Part shown: positions 32,836 through 43,800 of the stretch, one piece after another
Numbering within the stretch: the first letter of the stretch is position 1
How the letters are laid out: each line of letters starts with the position of its first letter
Source of the DNA: Klebsormidium nitens
Lineage: Eukaryota > Streptophyta > Klebsormidiophyceae > Klebsormidiales > Klebsormidiaceae
Reading direction: 5' to 3'
DNA length: 49,239 nt
Assembly (NCBI GenBank): GCA_000708835.1
Contig: DF237579.1
Span: forward strand, 1 to 49,239
Notes under the pieces: model-generated
What the model saw: only the letters and a program-made list of their open reading frames with translations
Databases searched by the model: none
Told to the model about the DNA's origin: nothing
Made by a program: the position numbers and the translations under genes

Positions 32836-35800
32836 CTACGATTGACTGCTGCCCATCAGCGGTCCTGACCTCGCTGGCACGCTCACTTTACTTCCAAACG
32901 AGATCCGTCGATCGGGGGACACTCGGCTGCTCCTCCGCTTCCCCGCCGTCCGATCTTGCAGATGCAAAAACGCGGCCTCGTCCGGGTCCGACGCATCGCT
33001 CGCGCTGCTGCTGCTTGCTTTCCTTCCGCTTCCGTTGCTGTCCGTACCAGAATGACTGCTCTTTCTTCCTGCTGTCCGTGTCCCGGACCCAACGTCACTG
33101 CTCTTTCTTCCGCTTCCGCTTGCTTGGCTGTCCGTCCCAGAACCGCTGCTCTCGGGTGACACAGTGCAAGAATAGGCTTCGCCTTTTTGGGCGTTGGCAA
33201 AGTTCGACCGCGCGGCCGCGGTCGCGGTCGCCAAGAGCGGCATAGCACCGGGCGCTTCTTCCGCATACCTGCGTTTGGATGAATCCAGATTCTCAAACAG
33301 CGCAACTAATCGGTGCGGGCGCTTCGTTTACGAAAAAGAGCCGAAGAAGCGAATGAAGCTAGTCCTAGCTTGACAGACTTCGGGCGCGTAATCACATATT
33401 ACTTCGGGTATCGTGAATAAAAGCTGATAATCATTCGTAGAAGGAACGGATTTGACAGGTTGACCAGCTCGAAGTACCAAGAGCTTCGCTGACCGAGATT
33501 GTTCTCGAGCAACGAACTTGCAAAATCTTCAACCTTGTAATCCGATTCCACTCCGCTGGTTCCAAGGAAGACCTTAAATGGCATACTCTATTCAATTGAC
33601 AGGCCATCTTACCACCCTTCAAATCCCAAGAGCAGGTCTTGCGTGCTCCGCTCGACTAGCTTCTGGGCGCACGCCACCTCCGCGCGTGCGGACTGGAGCT
33701 CCTCGAAGAGAGCACGGTACTGCTTCTTCAGCTCCTGCGTAGCAAAAGAAAGCGGGGCATGAAGGGAGGCTTTTATCAAATCTGCGAATGGACCTTTGTT
33801 CACGAAGATCTGGAGTAAGATAGACGATATTGCAATGTTGTCCTGCAGAAGGTCAAGGAAGTGAAAGGGTCGGGATGGCCCAAACCTCCTCTTCCAAGTA
33901 GCGAGGTGAGCCAGCAGCACTTATCTCTTTGAGGGCCTGCAATTCTAGGATCCAACCCCTATATTGAAAACCCGAGCGCAACTGGTTTCTCAACCCGGCG
34001 TACTGACATTGTCTCGGGGACTATGATTACCCTGTCGCCTTTCGACCTTTGTCACTCTCATCATTCCCAACAAGATTGAATCTACGACGCGCAGAAATGA
34101 TGCTAGGGGTAATAAAATAATCGCAAAAGACATTACCGTTTGAACCGTTTCGTTGATACGAAATTCGCCGACAGTCATATTGTTTTTGCTTTTTTGTTGA
34201 TTGATTATTGGCATAATCAATCCAGCGAATTGAATGTTACTGTAGAGTCGACCTACACGCTTACTTTCAACTCGACTACCCTCCGGAACTCCTCTTCATC
34301 CAGAACCAGGGGCTCGTTCTCCCCCTCATTCACCCCCCCCCTCTTGTTATTCACCGCCTCCACCTCCCCCCGCAGATCGTCGATCCACTTTTTGCACTCA
34401 TTCACTTTGGCCGCTAAATCCTTGGCCGCGCCCTTGCGCTCACGCAAAGCGCCCTTGTTCTCCGCGAGCACGCGCTGTAGGGCTGCGCCCACGCCTGCGC
34501 GTGCACCCGAAAGGATGACATTGAAGTCGGATACTTCATGGTTTTTAGCAATAGTTGGTTGACGCTTCAAATCCGAAAGTGGTAATCTACAAGAGGACGC
34601 TTGAAATGTCCCTGAGGGCAAAATGGCTGGCCTCGGTCATCTTTTTCATCAATTCGCTCTTTTGAAAGAGGCGTAACGGACTCACACGTGATCTTCTACA
34701 TCGTCCGGTAGCGTGTTCGTCAGGAAAAGCTTAAAATTGCAAAGTTGCAAAGGAATCTGAGCAACTTTCCTCCATGCCTTCGAACATCAGAATTCGGTGC
34801 TTTGTGCTCTGCAACAATCGCAGACTCTTTGAGGAACATCCATCAAGCACCCTTACCCGTCTTGTACGTCTCAAACGCAGCGCTTCTATCCTCCCCAGCT
34901 CCCATCCGTTCTGCGGCGCACGCTTCCGCGCCCGGAACCGCTAAACCCTCCCCATCCTCGCGCGGCCGCGCGTCTTCGGGCGCGACCCCAACCCCTAGCC
35001 CCGCATCCGAGCAGTCCTCGTCTCCCACTGGAACAATGTTCGCAGGCATCGGGTGGAAGGGCGACCTGAGAAGCGGTGCCCCGGTCTTCTCTGTCGCCGT
35101 TTCTGGCTTGGACGGTGGCCGAGACATTGACACCCCGGACTTTCCTGACGTTTCTGGCGGAGTGCGGGTTGCTTTTACAGCGGCAGTTGGTGTGTCGAAG
35201 GTTTTGGACGAATTGGGTGGAGAGGAGGCCGTGCGTGCAGAGAGAGTCGCGGTTGGCGGAGCGCTATATGCGTCTTGGTACATAACCTGCACGTTCAAGA
35301 TAGTTTCACTTACTACAGGCGAGTTTTCAGGATTCCTGTCGCAATATTCGCACAGTCAACGGTACAGAGAGTCGCGTACTGAACTGTTGCAAAAGTCTGG
35401 TGACCAGCCGTTCTTATTCTCCCCATCCTTTTACAAGTCATCGGCTTTGCAAAACTGAGTCGTGAACCAGGTTCAAACCCTTCCCCTCACTCTCTATCTC
35501 GGTCTTTTCAAGTCGCGGTTCGAAAGCGACCACGAGTCATTCACCTCCATTCTTACCCGGCACTGCAGAAGGACCTCCCTCAGGTGCGCCGTGCTCGTGA
35601 TCTCCGGCGGCTCCGCGGCCGCGCCCGCGAGAAACGCGCGCACGTGCTCGCGCACGGCCGCCCTCTGCCCGGGGGACAGAGCTTCACAACCTGACGAGGG
35701 GGCGTCACCCGACCGCAAAAGTAACGCCTGGCGCAGCTCGCGCACTTCGGCCTCGCACCGCTTCAAGAGACTCTCAGGATCCTGCAAATTACTCAAGAAT

Positions 35801-38800
35801 CTCGATGTTTGTAGAGAGTCTAGCAACTGTTTTGGTAAGGGGTTTCTTGGAACGTTTAGAATCCAGGGTCCTTGGGTTTGGGTACGCGCCGGGGAGGCTT
35901 GCAAAGGTTTAAACCCAGAACTCATGACATGCTTGAAGAAAAATTTCCCAGCCTCTGGTTGAATATAATATTGTCTATGGGGCGCGAAACGTGCAAAACG
36001 ACGGCGTTCCGAGCTGGTAATTAGCAACAGCAAAGCGAACTGCCTCGAGAGTTGACTGCGCATTAAGTCATGAGATTTAAAGGTTGCTCTCAGCGGCGGA
36101 CGGCTTGCTCCACTTACCGCAACGACAAGGCAGGAAAACTTGTGCAAGCATGATACTTTTTAAAGTGACGAGGATATTATCGTCTTGGCCACTTTTCGGA
36201 TTCAAACCCATTCAAACCAAAACCCTCTAACCCACTTTCGAACCTCGGGCCCTCACCTGCCGGACATTCACGGACACTTCGTTGGACACCCGCGCCATCC
36301 GCGCGGCAAACTTGAGCGTCGAGACCGTCTCTCTCAGATGAACCGCCTCCCCCCACACAGTGGCAATCATTACGGTCTGACAGTTCCCGCCCAGGCAGTC
36401 TTTGAGCACGTGCGTCAGCTTGGAGCTCCGGTAGGGCACGTGGTCGCGCCCTTTTTCCGCGAGCGCCCCGGTCACTTGCTCCAGGAAGGAAAGTGACCGG
36501 TTGATGTACGTGGCCTCCTTGGCGATACCCCCGGTCGACTTGGTTTTGGAGAGGCGCTGGAGAAAGGCAGATTTTTAAGAACAATTGAGACTGGATTCAG
36601 TAATACGGTGGTCTCAAGCATGCCGTTCATGTGTCGAGGCAACTCTTCTATATTGCCGGCGCAGAGGGACTGCCTTCTTTTGGGCACGCGTCCCCAGTTG
36701 AGCTTCCCTGCTACTTTTTCCGTTGCTTCGATTTGAGCTACCGATCCTTTGAGCTCCAAGACAATCAATCGACGGTCTACGAACGAAAACCGTCTTCCCG
36801 TTGAGGAACTATTAACTGTCCGAGACTGTGCAGAATATAAAAGCCAAGAGCCAAAAGTCCGAAAGCACATCAGAAGACTGTCGAAACGGGACACTTTCGC
36901 ACTTGTTTTTAACGCACCTCGGACCCCGCCAGGTCGACCAGGTTCAGCTTCGACGTCGTGATGCTGCTCGACTCGTCCCCGGCGCGCAGGTCCATCGACA
37001 TCGAAAAGACGGCGTGCGACCGGCTGCTGCTGCGGTTCAGCTGGTGCTCCGCGATTGCCCGGTTGGTCTCGCCCTCGAACAGCAGGCTCAGCGCGTCTTC
37101 TTCGGTTGCGACAGGAATAGCAGTCAAGCCTAGGGGAGGAAGAAAGGACTTTCAGAGCATTCTTAGGTTCCCTAGCGAAAAAGGAGGCGGTGAAATTTGG
37201 TTGGTGGCCTCGAACAGAAGGCTCAGCCCGACTTCTTTGGATGCGACGGGATTGGCGGTCAAACGTGGGGAACGAAAACAAGACTTTCAGAGCAGGTTGA
37301 GGATCCAAGAGCAGGACGTAGCGGAGATGTCCTTTGGTGGATGATCTCGCCTCGAGAAGCAGGCTGAGGGCGTCGCTGAGGCAAATAACGTCAATTCAAT
37401 TCGGAACTTTTTGAAGATCAGAGAGCCGAGAAGAGCGGCAGTTTGCTGCGATGCTTCCGTCTCGTTTCCGACGTCGGGCGGGCATAAACGTCTTCGTTTA
37501 CCGGCAATTGGACGAAGAGTGACCTGAAAATAAGGACTTGAGGGGGCAACGAGTCGGTCGGAAGGAAAATCTTTGTTTGAACCTTTGTCGCAATCCGGTT
37601 TCGCAAAGCCGAAAGGGTGCATCGCATCTTTCGGATCAATTTCCAGCTATCGGACCAAGGAGTAGTTCATTCGTCGTCAGGCACAACGTATAATGGATGA
37701 CAAAGTCCGAGGTAGTCACTTCACCTTATCGCTCGAAAGCAACAATTTGTTCTATTCCTTCTTTCACGGACTCTTTACAACTATGTGCCTTCAAGAGCAG
37801 CGCCTGCGGGCGTACCTTTGACGGACACGTGTCCCTTGGCGTTCTCCGAGATTGCCAGGTCAGCAGCGGGTGCGTTACCGAGCAGGTCCGAGATTTGCTC
37901 GTTGTAGATCTCAAAGTAGGAGACGCGAAGGGTCGCCAGAGCCTGCAAATTGCGAACCATCGAAATCTTCGTAAGACCTATCGCTGGAACGTCAGAACGT
38001 ATTTACTGTCGCATTTACATGGAGCTTCGTGCATCAGTTTTGTCGTGCATCAGTTTTGTCGTGCATCGGTTTTGCTGCCTTTCAACTACTGGGGCTGCTT
38101 GAGCCCTTTGCACTAGATCCTGCTTGACTCCCATGTGTCAAATAAGAATCTAGTCACTGTCAGGAAAGCGGTCGATAGATTCTGCAGAAAGATACCGTTG
38201 AGTTAGGAAGCGGTTGCAAAAGTGAAGATTGCCAAGGGAGATCTTCGTAAGAGTTAGAGGCTTCGATTGATTGCACAATGTAAGAGACGACTAAGCTATC
38301 AATTTCCTTCTCAAGAAGGAGGGCTTATTTGAGCGCTCGGAGTCAACCGCGAATCGTACCTGTTGCTTGTTCCGTACTGCTCTGAAGATGTGCGATATGG
38401 CCCTCGGGATGATCCCCCGGTTAGAGTACGAGCGATCACCGGAGGACATCGTATAAGTCTTGCCGCTTCCAGTCTGGCCGTAGGCCAGGATCGAACCGTT
38501 ATACCCCTGGCAAAGAAAAGATGGACGGGGTCATGAGGTGGTACTTGCAGTGATGCTTACCAATAAGACTTTGGTGAATTGCCAGCATAGTTCATGGTCA
38601 GAAAGTTTGGACCTCAATATTGTTTTGCGAGGTTAACTAGGTCGAGAACGATATTCATTATGGTGAGAGCTTTAGATGCGAAGCGTTGAGGGCAAACGTA
38701 GATTAGCCACTTCCGTCAGAATCTGCTTTCGAAGACCCTCAACTATGGCATGTCCGAAGTCTGTCCGTGCCTTCTTCGACTATCTGGACGCTAGCAGGCA

Positions 38801-39845
38801 AAGGGAGAAGATATGGCCTTCATTGCTGCACTTACTTCCAGGAACCTTTCCACGGTCTCAAAAGCCGCAGACTGATAGACTGCTTCCTGGGAAGCATTGT
38901 GGAGAGTTCCATCTGGCCTGCACATATCAGACAAAACCCAAGACATGGAGCTTGTGAAGCAAAAAAAGGTTTGCGATTTTATTTTGAGGCCTTGGAAAAC
39001 CCCAGACTTCAGCTAGTACTTCTGCTTGCATTTTGAAAAACTAGACCCGAAAGTAGAGCATGCGAATAGCCGGCTTCAGACAGTTAACCTGCGGCCTGGA
39101 TTGGGGCAGTGGTTGGCTGAATGCTATGCAGGGGCATAGCCTCGCTGCAAAACAGTGAGTTACGGCAGCGACTGAAACCTGCATTGCCTGCCTACAAGCA
39201 CGGTCTTGAAACCGTCAAAACCTGATACGTTGTTTCGAGTGTCCCGTAACACGTCCTTCGACTCCTCAGAATGTAGACAAAATGATTCATTTTTAGTCTA
39301 CAGAGCCGCTACCGTTCGCATGTGTGAGCTCCCGCAAGAAAAAGATGACAGGCGTACAAGAAGCTTGTGAAGAGATTGCTTGGTCAGAATGGAGGTAACT
39401 CAGTAGAAAATTGGTACCGAAAAGTATGGTCGTCTTGCTGTGAAGCACCAGCTGATGATTCGTCCTGGCGCTTGAGATGTACGGTGATACTCTGCACACA
39501 CATAGGGATCAATGAGTGCAGGAACTCACAGACTTATCAAAGTCACTTGAGCTCACCAGTGTCGGGATTATCTCACCGTAGAAACGATTGCAATGCCTAT
39601 CACAGAAGTCTCCTCTGTCAGATGCTCTGAGATAAGCTGCCTACATGCGCAGGCTGCTTGTCCTGGAATCCAGCTGCAAATGCTATTGTCGTGCAATGCT
39701 GTCAAATGAAGCAGCTACAAGACGTGCAGCATTGTGCGTGGCAGCACTGGCATACCTTTCCATCGGGGTTGATCGTCAGGTTGCGCTCAGCGAAGTTTTC
39801 ACTGGGCCGGATCCGAACAAGAACCTTCACTGCACTTCGGACCAT
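32836..39845 (-). CDS. KIF9: Kinesin-9 (KIF9/KLP1 type) ciliary motor
   Basis: Twelve exons: 39845-39756, 39491-39400, 38917-38836, 38506-38360, 37942-37816, 37129-36918, 36556-36257, 35781-35557, 35286-34857, 34494-34265, 33734-33613 and 33268-32836. They join in frame to 829 aa (human KIF9 is 790). The N-terminal motor has VRIRPSENF (10-18), P-loop GQTGSGKT (98-105), switch I NRSSSRSH (211-218) and DLAGSE (245-250). [18 protein letters not shown] and SLSFLEQ are kinesin-9 hallmarks. The neck and stalk hold RELRQALL, and the family's C-terminal region is present ([37 protein letters not shown]). KIF9/KLP1 sits on the central-pair C2 microtubule and supports ciliary beating. The last exon adds a Ser/Gly-rich repetitive tail. 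Exons 1-3 were found by matching the family pattern and phase. It converges on RSPH14. Confidence 0.92.
33000..33170 (-). repeat. Coding Ser/Gly/Arg repeats in the kinesin-9 tail
   Basis: The last exon encodes about three imperfect 15-16 residue units of the form SGTDSxxSGxGRKSS, mirrored in the DNA by units of about 45-48 bp containing ctgctctttcttcc. The tail is likely disordered; RKSS-type motifs could be phosphorylated. Human KIF9 lacks this tail. Confidence 0.7.
37196..37400 (-). repeat. Two copies of the exon 6 start inside kinesin-9 intron 5
   Basis: Exon 6 starts at 37129 with [20 protein letters not shown] copy at about 37200-37264 (offset 135 bp) still reads [19 protein letters not shown]; its intron side also matches (gactttcagagca). 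A second, weaker copy at about 37341-37390 (offset about 142 bp more) reads [10 protein letters not shown]. Neither copy keeps an AG at the matching position. Confidence 0.85.
38028..38075. repeat. Three tandem 16-bp units in kinesin-9 intron 4
   Basis: The unit cgtgcatcagttttgt is repeated three times head to tail; the first two copies are identical and the third differs at two positions. It is a short minisatellite-like array in an intron. Confidence 0.9.
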
Positions 39846-40813
39846 CTTTTCAGATACGCCACCAGTTACTCAAGTGCTCCAACCTCCCTCAGAGGTAGGA
39901 ACTTTAAAGAGCTCCATTTTCCAGATCTGCAAGCTTTCATTTAGATGAAGAGCACAACCACAGGCACCATCGTTTCATTTCTTGCAGCCTTAGTTACAGA
40001 ATGCAGTGTGACGCGAGGCCGGCACGTGATAAGAAGATCGTGACTAAGGATGCGCTCTCCAACTTGTTCTGTACCGTTCCAAGGAATGGCATGCATGATG
40101 GCAGAGTTTGCAATTCCTGCAGCTAACAGGTACGTTAATCTCCTGCATCAAATATATTCTTCTGTAAAGGAAATTTGCATACCGAAAGCTGCTGGAGTGT
40201 CGATCAAAATATAGGTATATCTATAAGGTACATGCTAAATGATGCAGCCATCATATCACATCATATCAACTCGCTCTCACAAGGGGTTTTCGAGCAAGAC
40301 TCCTACTACTACTAGTGCCAACGCCAGGTCGGCGCCTTGCAGGCCAGTAGCTACTAGCACTGGCAGTGGAAACTGGGGTTCAAATTCATGGCGCAGTTCA
40401 ACGGCTGCTTGATATGTTTTATCATAAGGAACCGCCATCGCACCGTTCGAAGCGCCATCGGACGATCGATAGTGGGGGTGTTTCCAAATCGCTGGAGTCG
40501 GACGTGAATCGTGATCGTCTCTTTCTCTCTTTCCTACCCGGCTACCACCTCCCTACATACTGCAGTACATGAATGCGAAGCCCCACTGTTTCAGCTCGCC
40601 CGCAAATGACATTCAAATTGATGGAACTCAGGGCGCCGCAATGGGGTTGGTTCTTTTAGGCTTGTTGCTGACTCAAGTTGAGCGTCAGGGCCGCAATGCC
40701 TGCTGCGCAGGTCATAATTCATTCAGGAAGTTGGCGACCCGAATGCAGATCCAAATAACGGGGCGGCCAAAAGTTCCTGTCAGAGCTCAGAATAAGCGCC
40801 CAGCTCGGAAAAC
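39846..40813. promoter_or_regulatory. Bidirectional region between kinesin-9 and the coiled-coil gene
   Basis: The kinesin (-) and coiled-coil (+) start codons are divergent across about 970 bp. No element can be placed with confidence. An 82-residue plus-strand ORF at 40569-40817 has no recognisable motif and probably belongs to the 5' UTR of the coiled-coil gene. Confidence 0.4.
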
Positions 40814-43800
40814 ATGACTCATGCAGGCTGCCAGCTTTGTGGTTTTCAGGTGAGTCAAAAGGTTTTGCGACAGCTGGCTGGAGCTTCTGAAAGACAACGT
40901 TGCCGGAGCTATTCATCAACCTATCTGCCAGAGCTTCTTTATTGACTAGTGGCCATTGATCCACCCCACTTTGCATGCTGCGGCCCTGGCTGTGGTGCTT
41001 CAATCCGCCCGCCCTTATCTGCATTTCGGGGTGCACTGCATGAAAGTACGAATTGCACGCACCTGGTGCAACCTTGTTGATTATATTCTTATATTTTAGC
41101 CTTTGAACTTCCTCCCTACAGGAAGCTCCTCTCTCATCACGAAGTCACAATGCTGCTTCAATGGGTGCAACGGAGGGGGCTAAAAGTGCGGGGCATTGTG
41201 TCCATGAATGTGATGAGAAGGCAGTGGTAACCACCAGGCGGAATAAGCAAGTGAGTGTGTTTTACATAGACTTGACCACTGCAGTCAGACTGTCAGGACA
41301 TTTATAAGGCAGCTACTGGTGTTGATGGTTCCACATCGTAGCAGCGTCTTAGGCTTTATTTAAATCGCCCCACGACCTCCCCCGTATGAGCATCCCCATC
41401 TCAAACCTCCCTGCTACCTCTATCCCCCTGATCCTATGATTTCCAACTCTCTACTTGGTCATTTACCACCGATCTTTCTGCAGGAGGTTTCTAACCGACC
41501 GCAGCCGACTGTGACTCAGCCTAGCAAGCACTTCCGGACCACCAACGTGTCAGCAGACAATGCTGGAGGGGGCTACTGCCCCAGCTATGCCTGGGGTTGC
41601 AGCAGACTCCACAGAGTCGCAAAGGAAGCAGCAGAGAAGCAAGCGGTCCAAGACACCATTCAGGAGCTGAAGACAGCAAACAGCGCGCTATCGCAGGAGC
41701 TTGCTCACGTGCGGACAACGTCGCATGCGACGGTGAGTTGGTAATCCATTTTCTTTTCATAACAGCTTTCGTATGCACGCTGCGATTTCCATTTTTTCCA
41801 TAGATTGTACAGAGTGAAAGGGCTTTCACAAGTCCGCCAGACCCAATGAAAGCCCTCGTGGAACGACAATCCCAATTATTGTTTGACGGATACGCACTTA
41901 TTCTGCCCGGTTGGACACATTCGTCATGATGAAATCTGCGAAAGCCACAAGATGCGGCGTCTTCACAGACTGCAATGGTGTTTTGTGACCAAATGCTCAG
42001 TGAGAGTTTTCAATCTGGCCCTTAAGGACCCTGAATCACAATCCGGAGATCTACTCTGCCCTCCTTCAGAGAACGGCCAAGGCAGTCGGAGTAAACTGAA
42101 AAGGCTGCAAGACAAGAGCAAGCGTATGAAGGAGGCGGCAATTCTCCAAGCCACAGAGAATGGTGGGGGCATATGAGAATCAAACGTCTCATCTCGTGTC
42201 CCTTTCACGATTGTGAACTGAAGGACCATTCCTCTGACAGTCTCCATCAATTAGACCTTCTTTGGTGGTGTTTGATTCCATGAGTCTTCTTTTTACAACA
42301 GATAACAGCGCTCAAGGACCACCTGTCCCACACCGAGGCCCAGCTCGCAGCCGAGAAGGAGCGCTCGCTTTCCTTCTACCAAGGCCTCAAAACCGCCAAG
42401 CAGACCCTAAAAGAAGACCGCGAGACGCGCCAGGTGGCAGTCACACGTGCCACCGCGGCCCTCACCCGACTCGACCGGGAAGAAGATCACTGGCGAAAAA
42501 TTGACGGTGTGAATAAGTCCCTCGAGAGGGAGCTGAGCGAAGCGCAGGCGCAGTTAGAACGACTTCGGCGGGTAGAGAAAGAGAGGGCCCTGTTGGAGGA
42601 GAGGTTGACTGAAGAGCGGCAGGGGAGGGAAAGGGCGGAGGGGGCGGCACAGGGCCTCCGGGAAGAGAAAACGCGGCTCGTGGGCGAACTTGAACGGTTG
42701 ACGGGTGTGGAGGCGGTGCTGCGAGAAGTGGAGGAGACGAGAGACGCTCTGCAGGTGAGGAGCATTGAGCCCTGCTTAAAGTAATGGTATTGATCTTAGC
42801 CTCAGAGTTTCTTTTCGAACGCAATTCCGAGCCTCTCGAAAGCCAATCGCGTCTTGAAGGCCGGTCGAGCAAATCACTTGACTTTCTGGCTCGGATGAAT
42901 CGATCCCAGTTTGTGAATGTTTGTGGGCGAGCACTGCCCTGCGAATGCTACCGAGGGTTCATTGCAACGGTAAAGAATCGCCGTTACGGCCGTACGACCA
43001 GGTCGGACACGTTTGCAGGGGGACTGCTTGACCCTTCGAGCAGATTTTGCCTGGAAAGATATGGGAAATAGTTTTGGAAACTTGAATCAACGCTACAATC
43101 GACGAGTCCGAAGCGAAAAAGAAGACAGCGTCGCTCTTCCTTGACTAATCACGATTTTTTTTGCACGCATGCCAAGATGAAGGTAATCTCTTCCGTAAGT
43201 TGTTTCAGAATTTCTCGGAATAGAGAGTTCACCTGAGGAACAACATCCGCTCTTCCACACCCGAGGTTTCGAACGGCCGGTGATTGTGCAGGAGGCTCTG
43301 ACCGAAGCCCGGGGCAGCCTAAACCGAGAACGGAAGGCCTGCCACGTGGCGAACGGGCAGGTGTCCACGTTGGAAGGCGAGAACGCAGAGCTGCGGGGCG
43401 ATCAGACGCGGATGGAAGCTTTCCTCAATGAGGAACAAGCACGGATCAAGGAACTAGAGCAGCTTTTAGAACGAGTACTTCAGAAGAAGGCAGAACGGGA
43501 GCAGGAGAACCGGGTTCTAAAAAAGGACCTCGAGGTTGCTCTGACGGGCAGAGCGCAGGCTGAGGCGCGGGTGGAACAGCAAACGGTCTTAGCGGACGGG
43601 GAAAGGGAGGCGAAGCTCAGAGCGGAACGGAACGGAACGGAATGCGCGGAACGGCTCGGCGAGGCTCGGAAAGAGGCGGCGTCGCTCGCGGAACTGCTGA
43701 CGTCAGCTGAGGAGGAGCTACGGGCACTGGATAACGAGTGCGAAGAAATTTCCGCGCAACGCGCGCGTTGGGAGGCGAAGGCGGGCGAGGCTTGGGAAGA

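Noticed and set aside
39645-39673. Possible extra kinesin exon (LDSRTSSLR)
   Set aside because: It has an acceptor and donor, but exons 1 and 2 join directly in phase to give the expected DGK-SITVHL, and the phase of this piece does not fit.
41883-42176. 98-residue ORF in coiled-coil intron 3 with ALKD similar to exon 4
   Set aside because: Only about 12 bases match the exon start (cttaaggacc against ctcaaggacc), too little to call another decoy copy.
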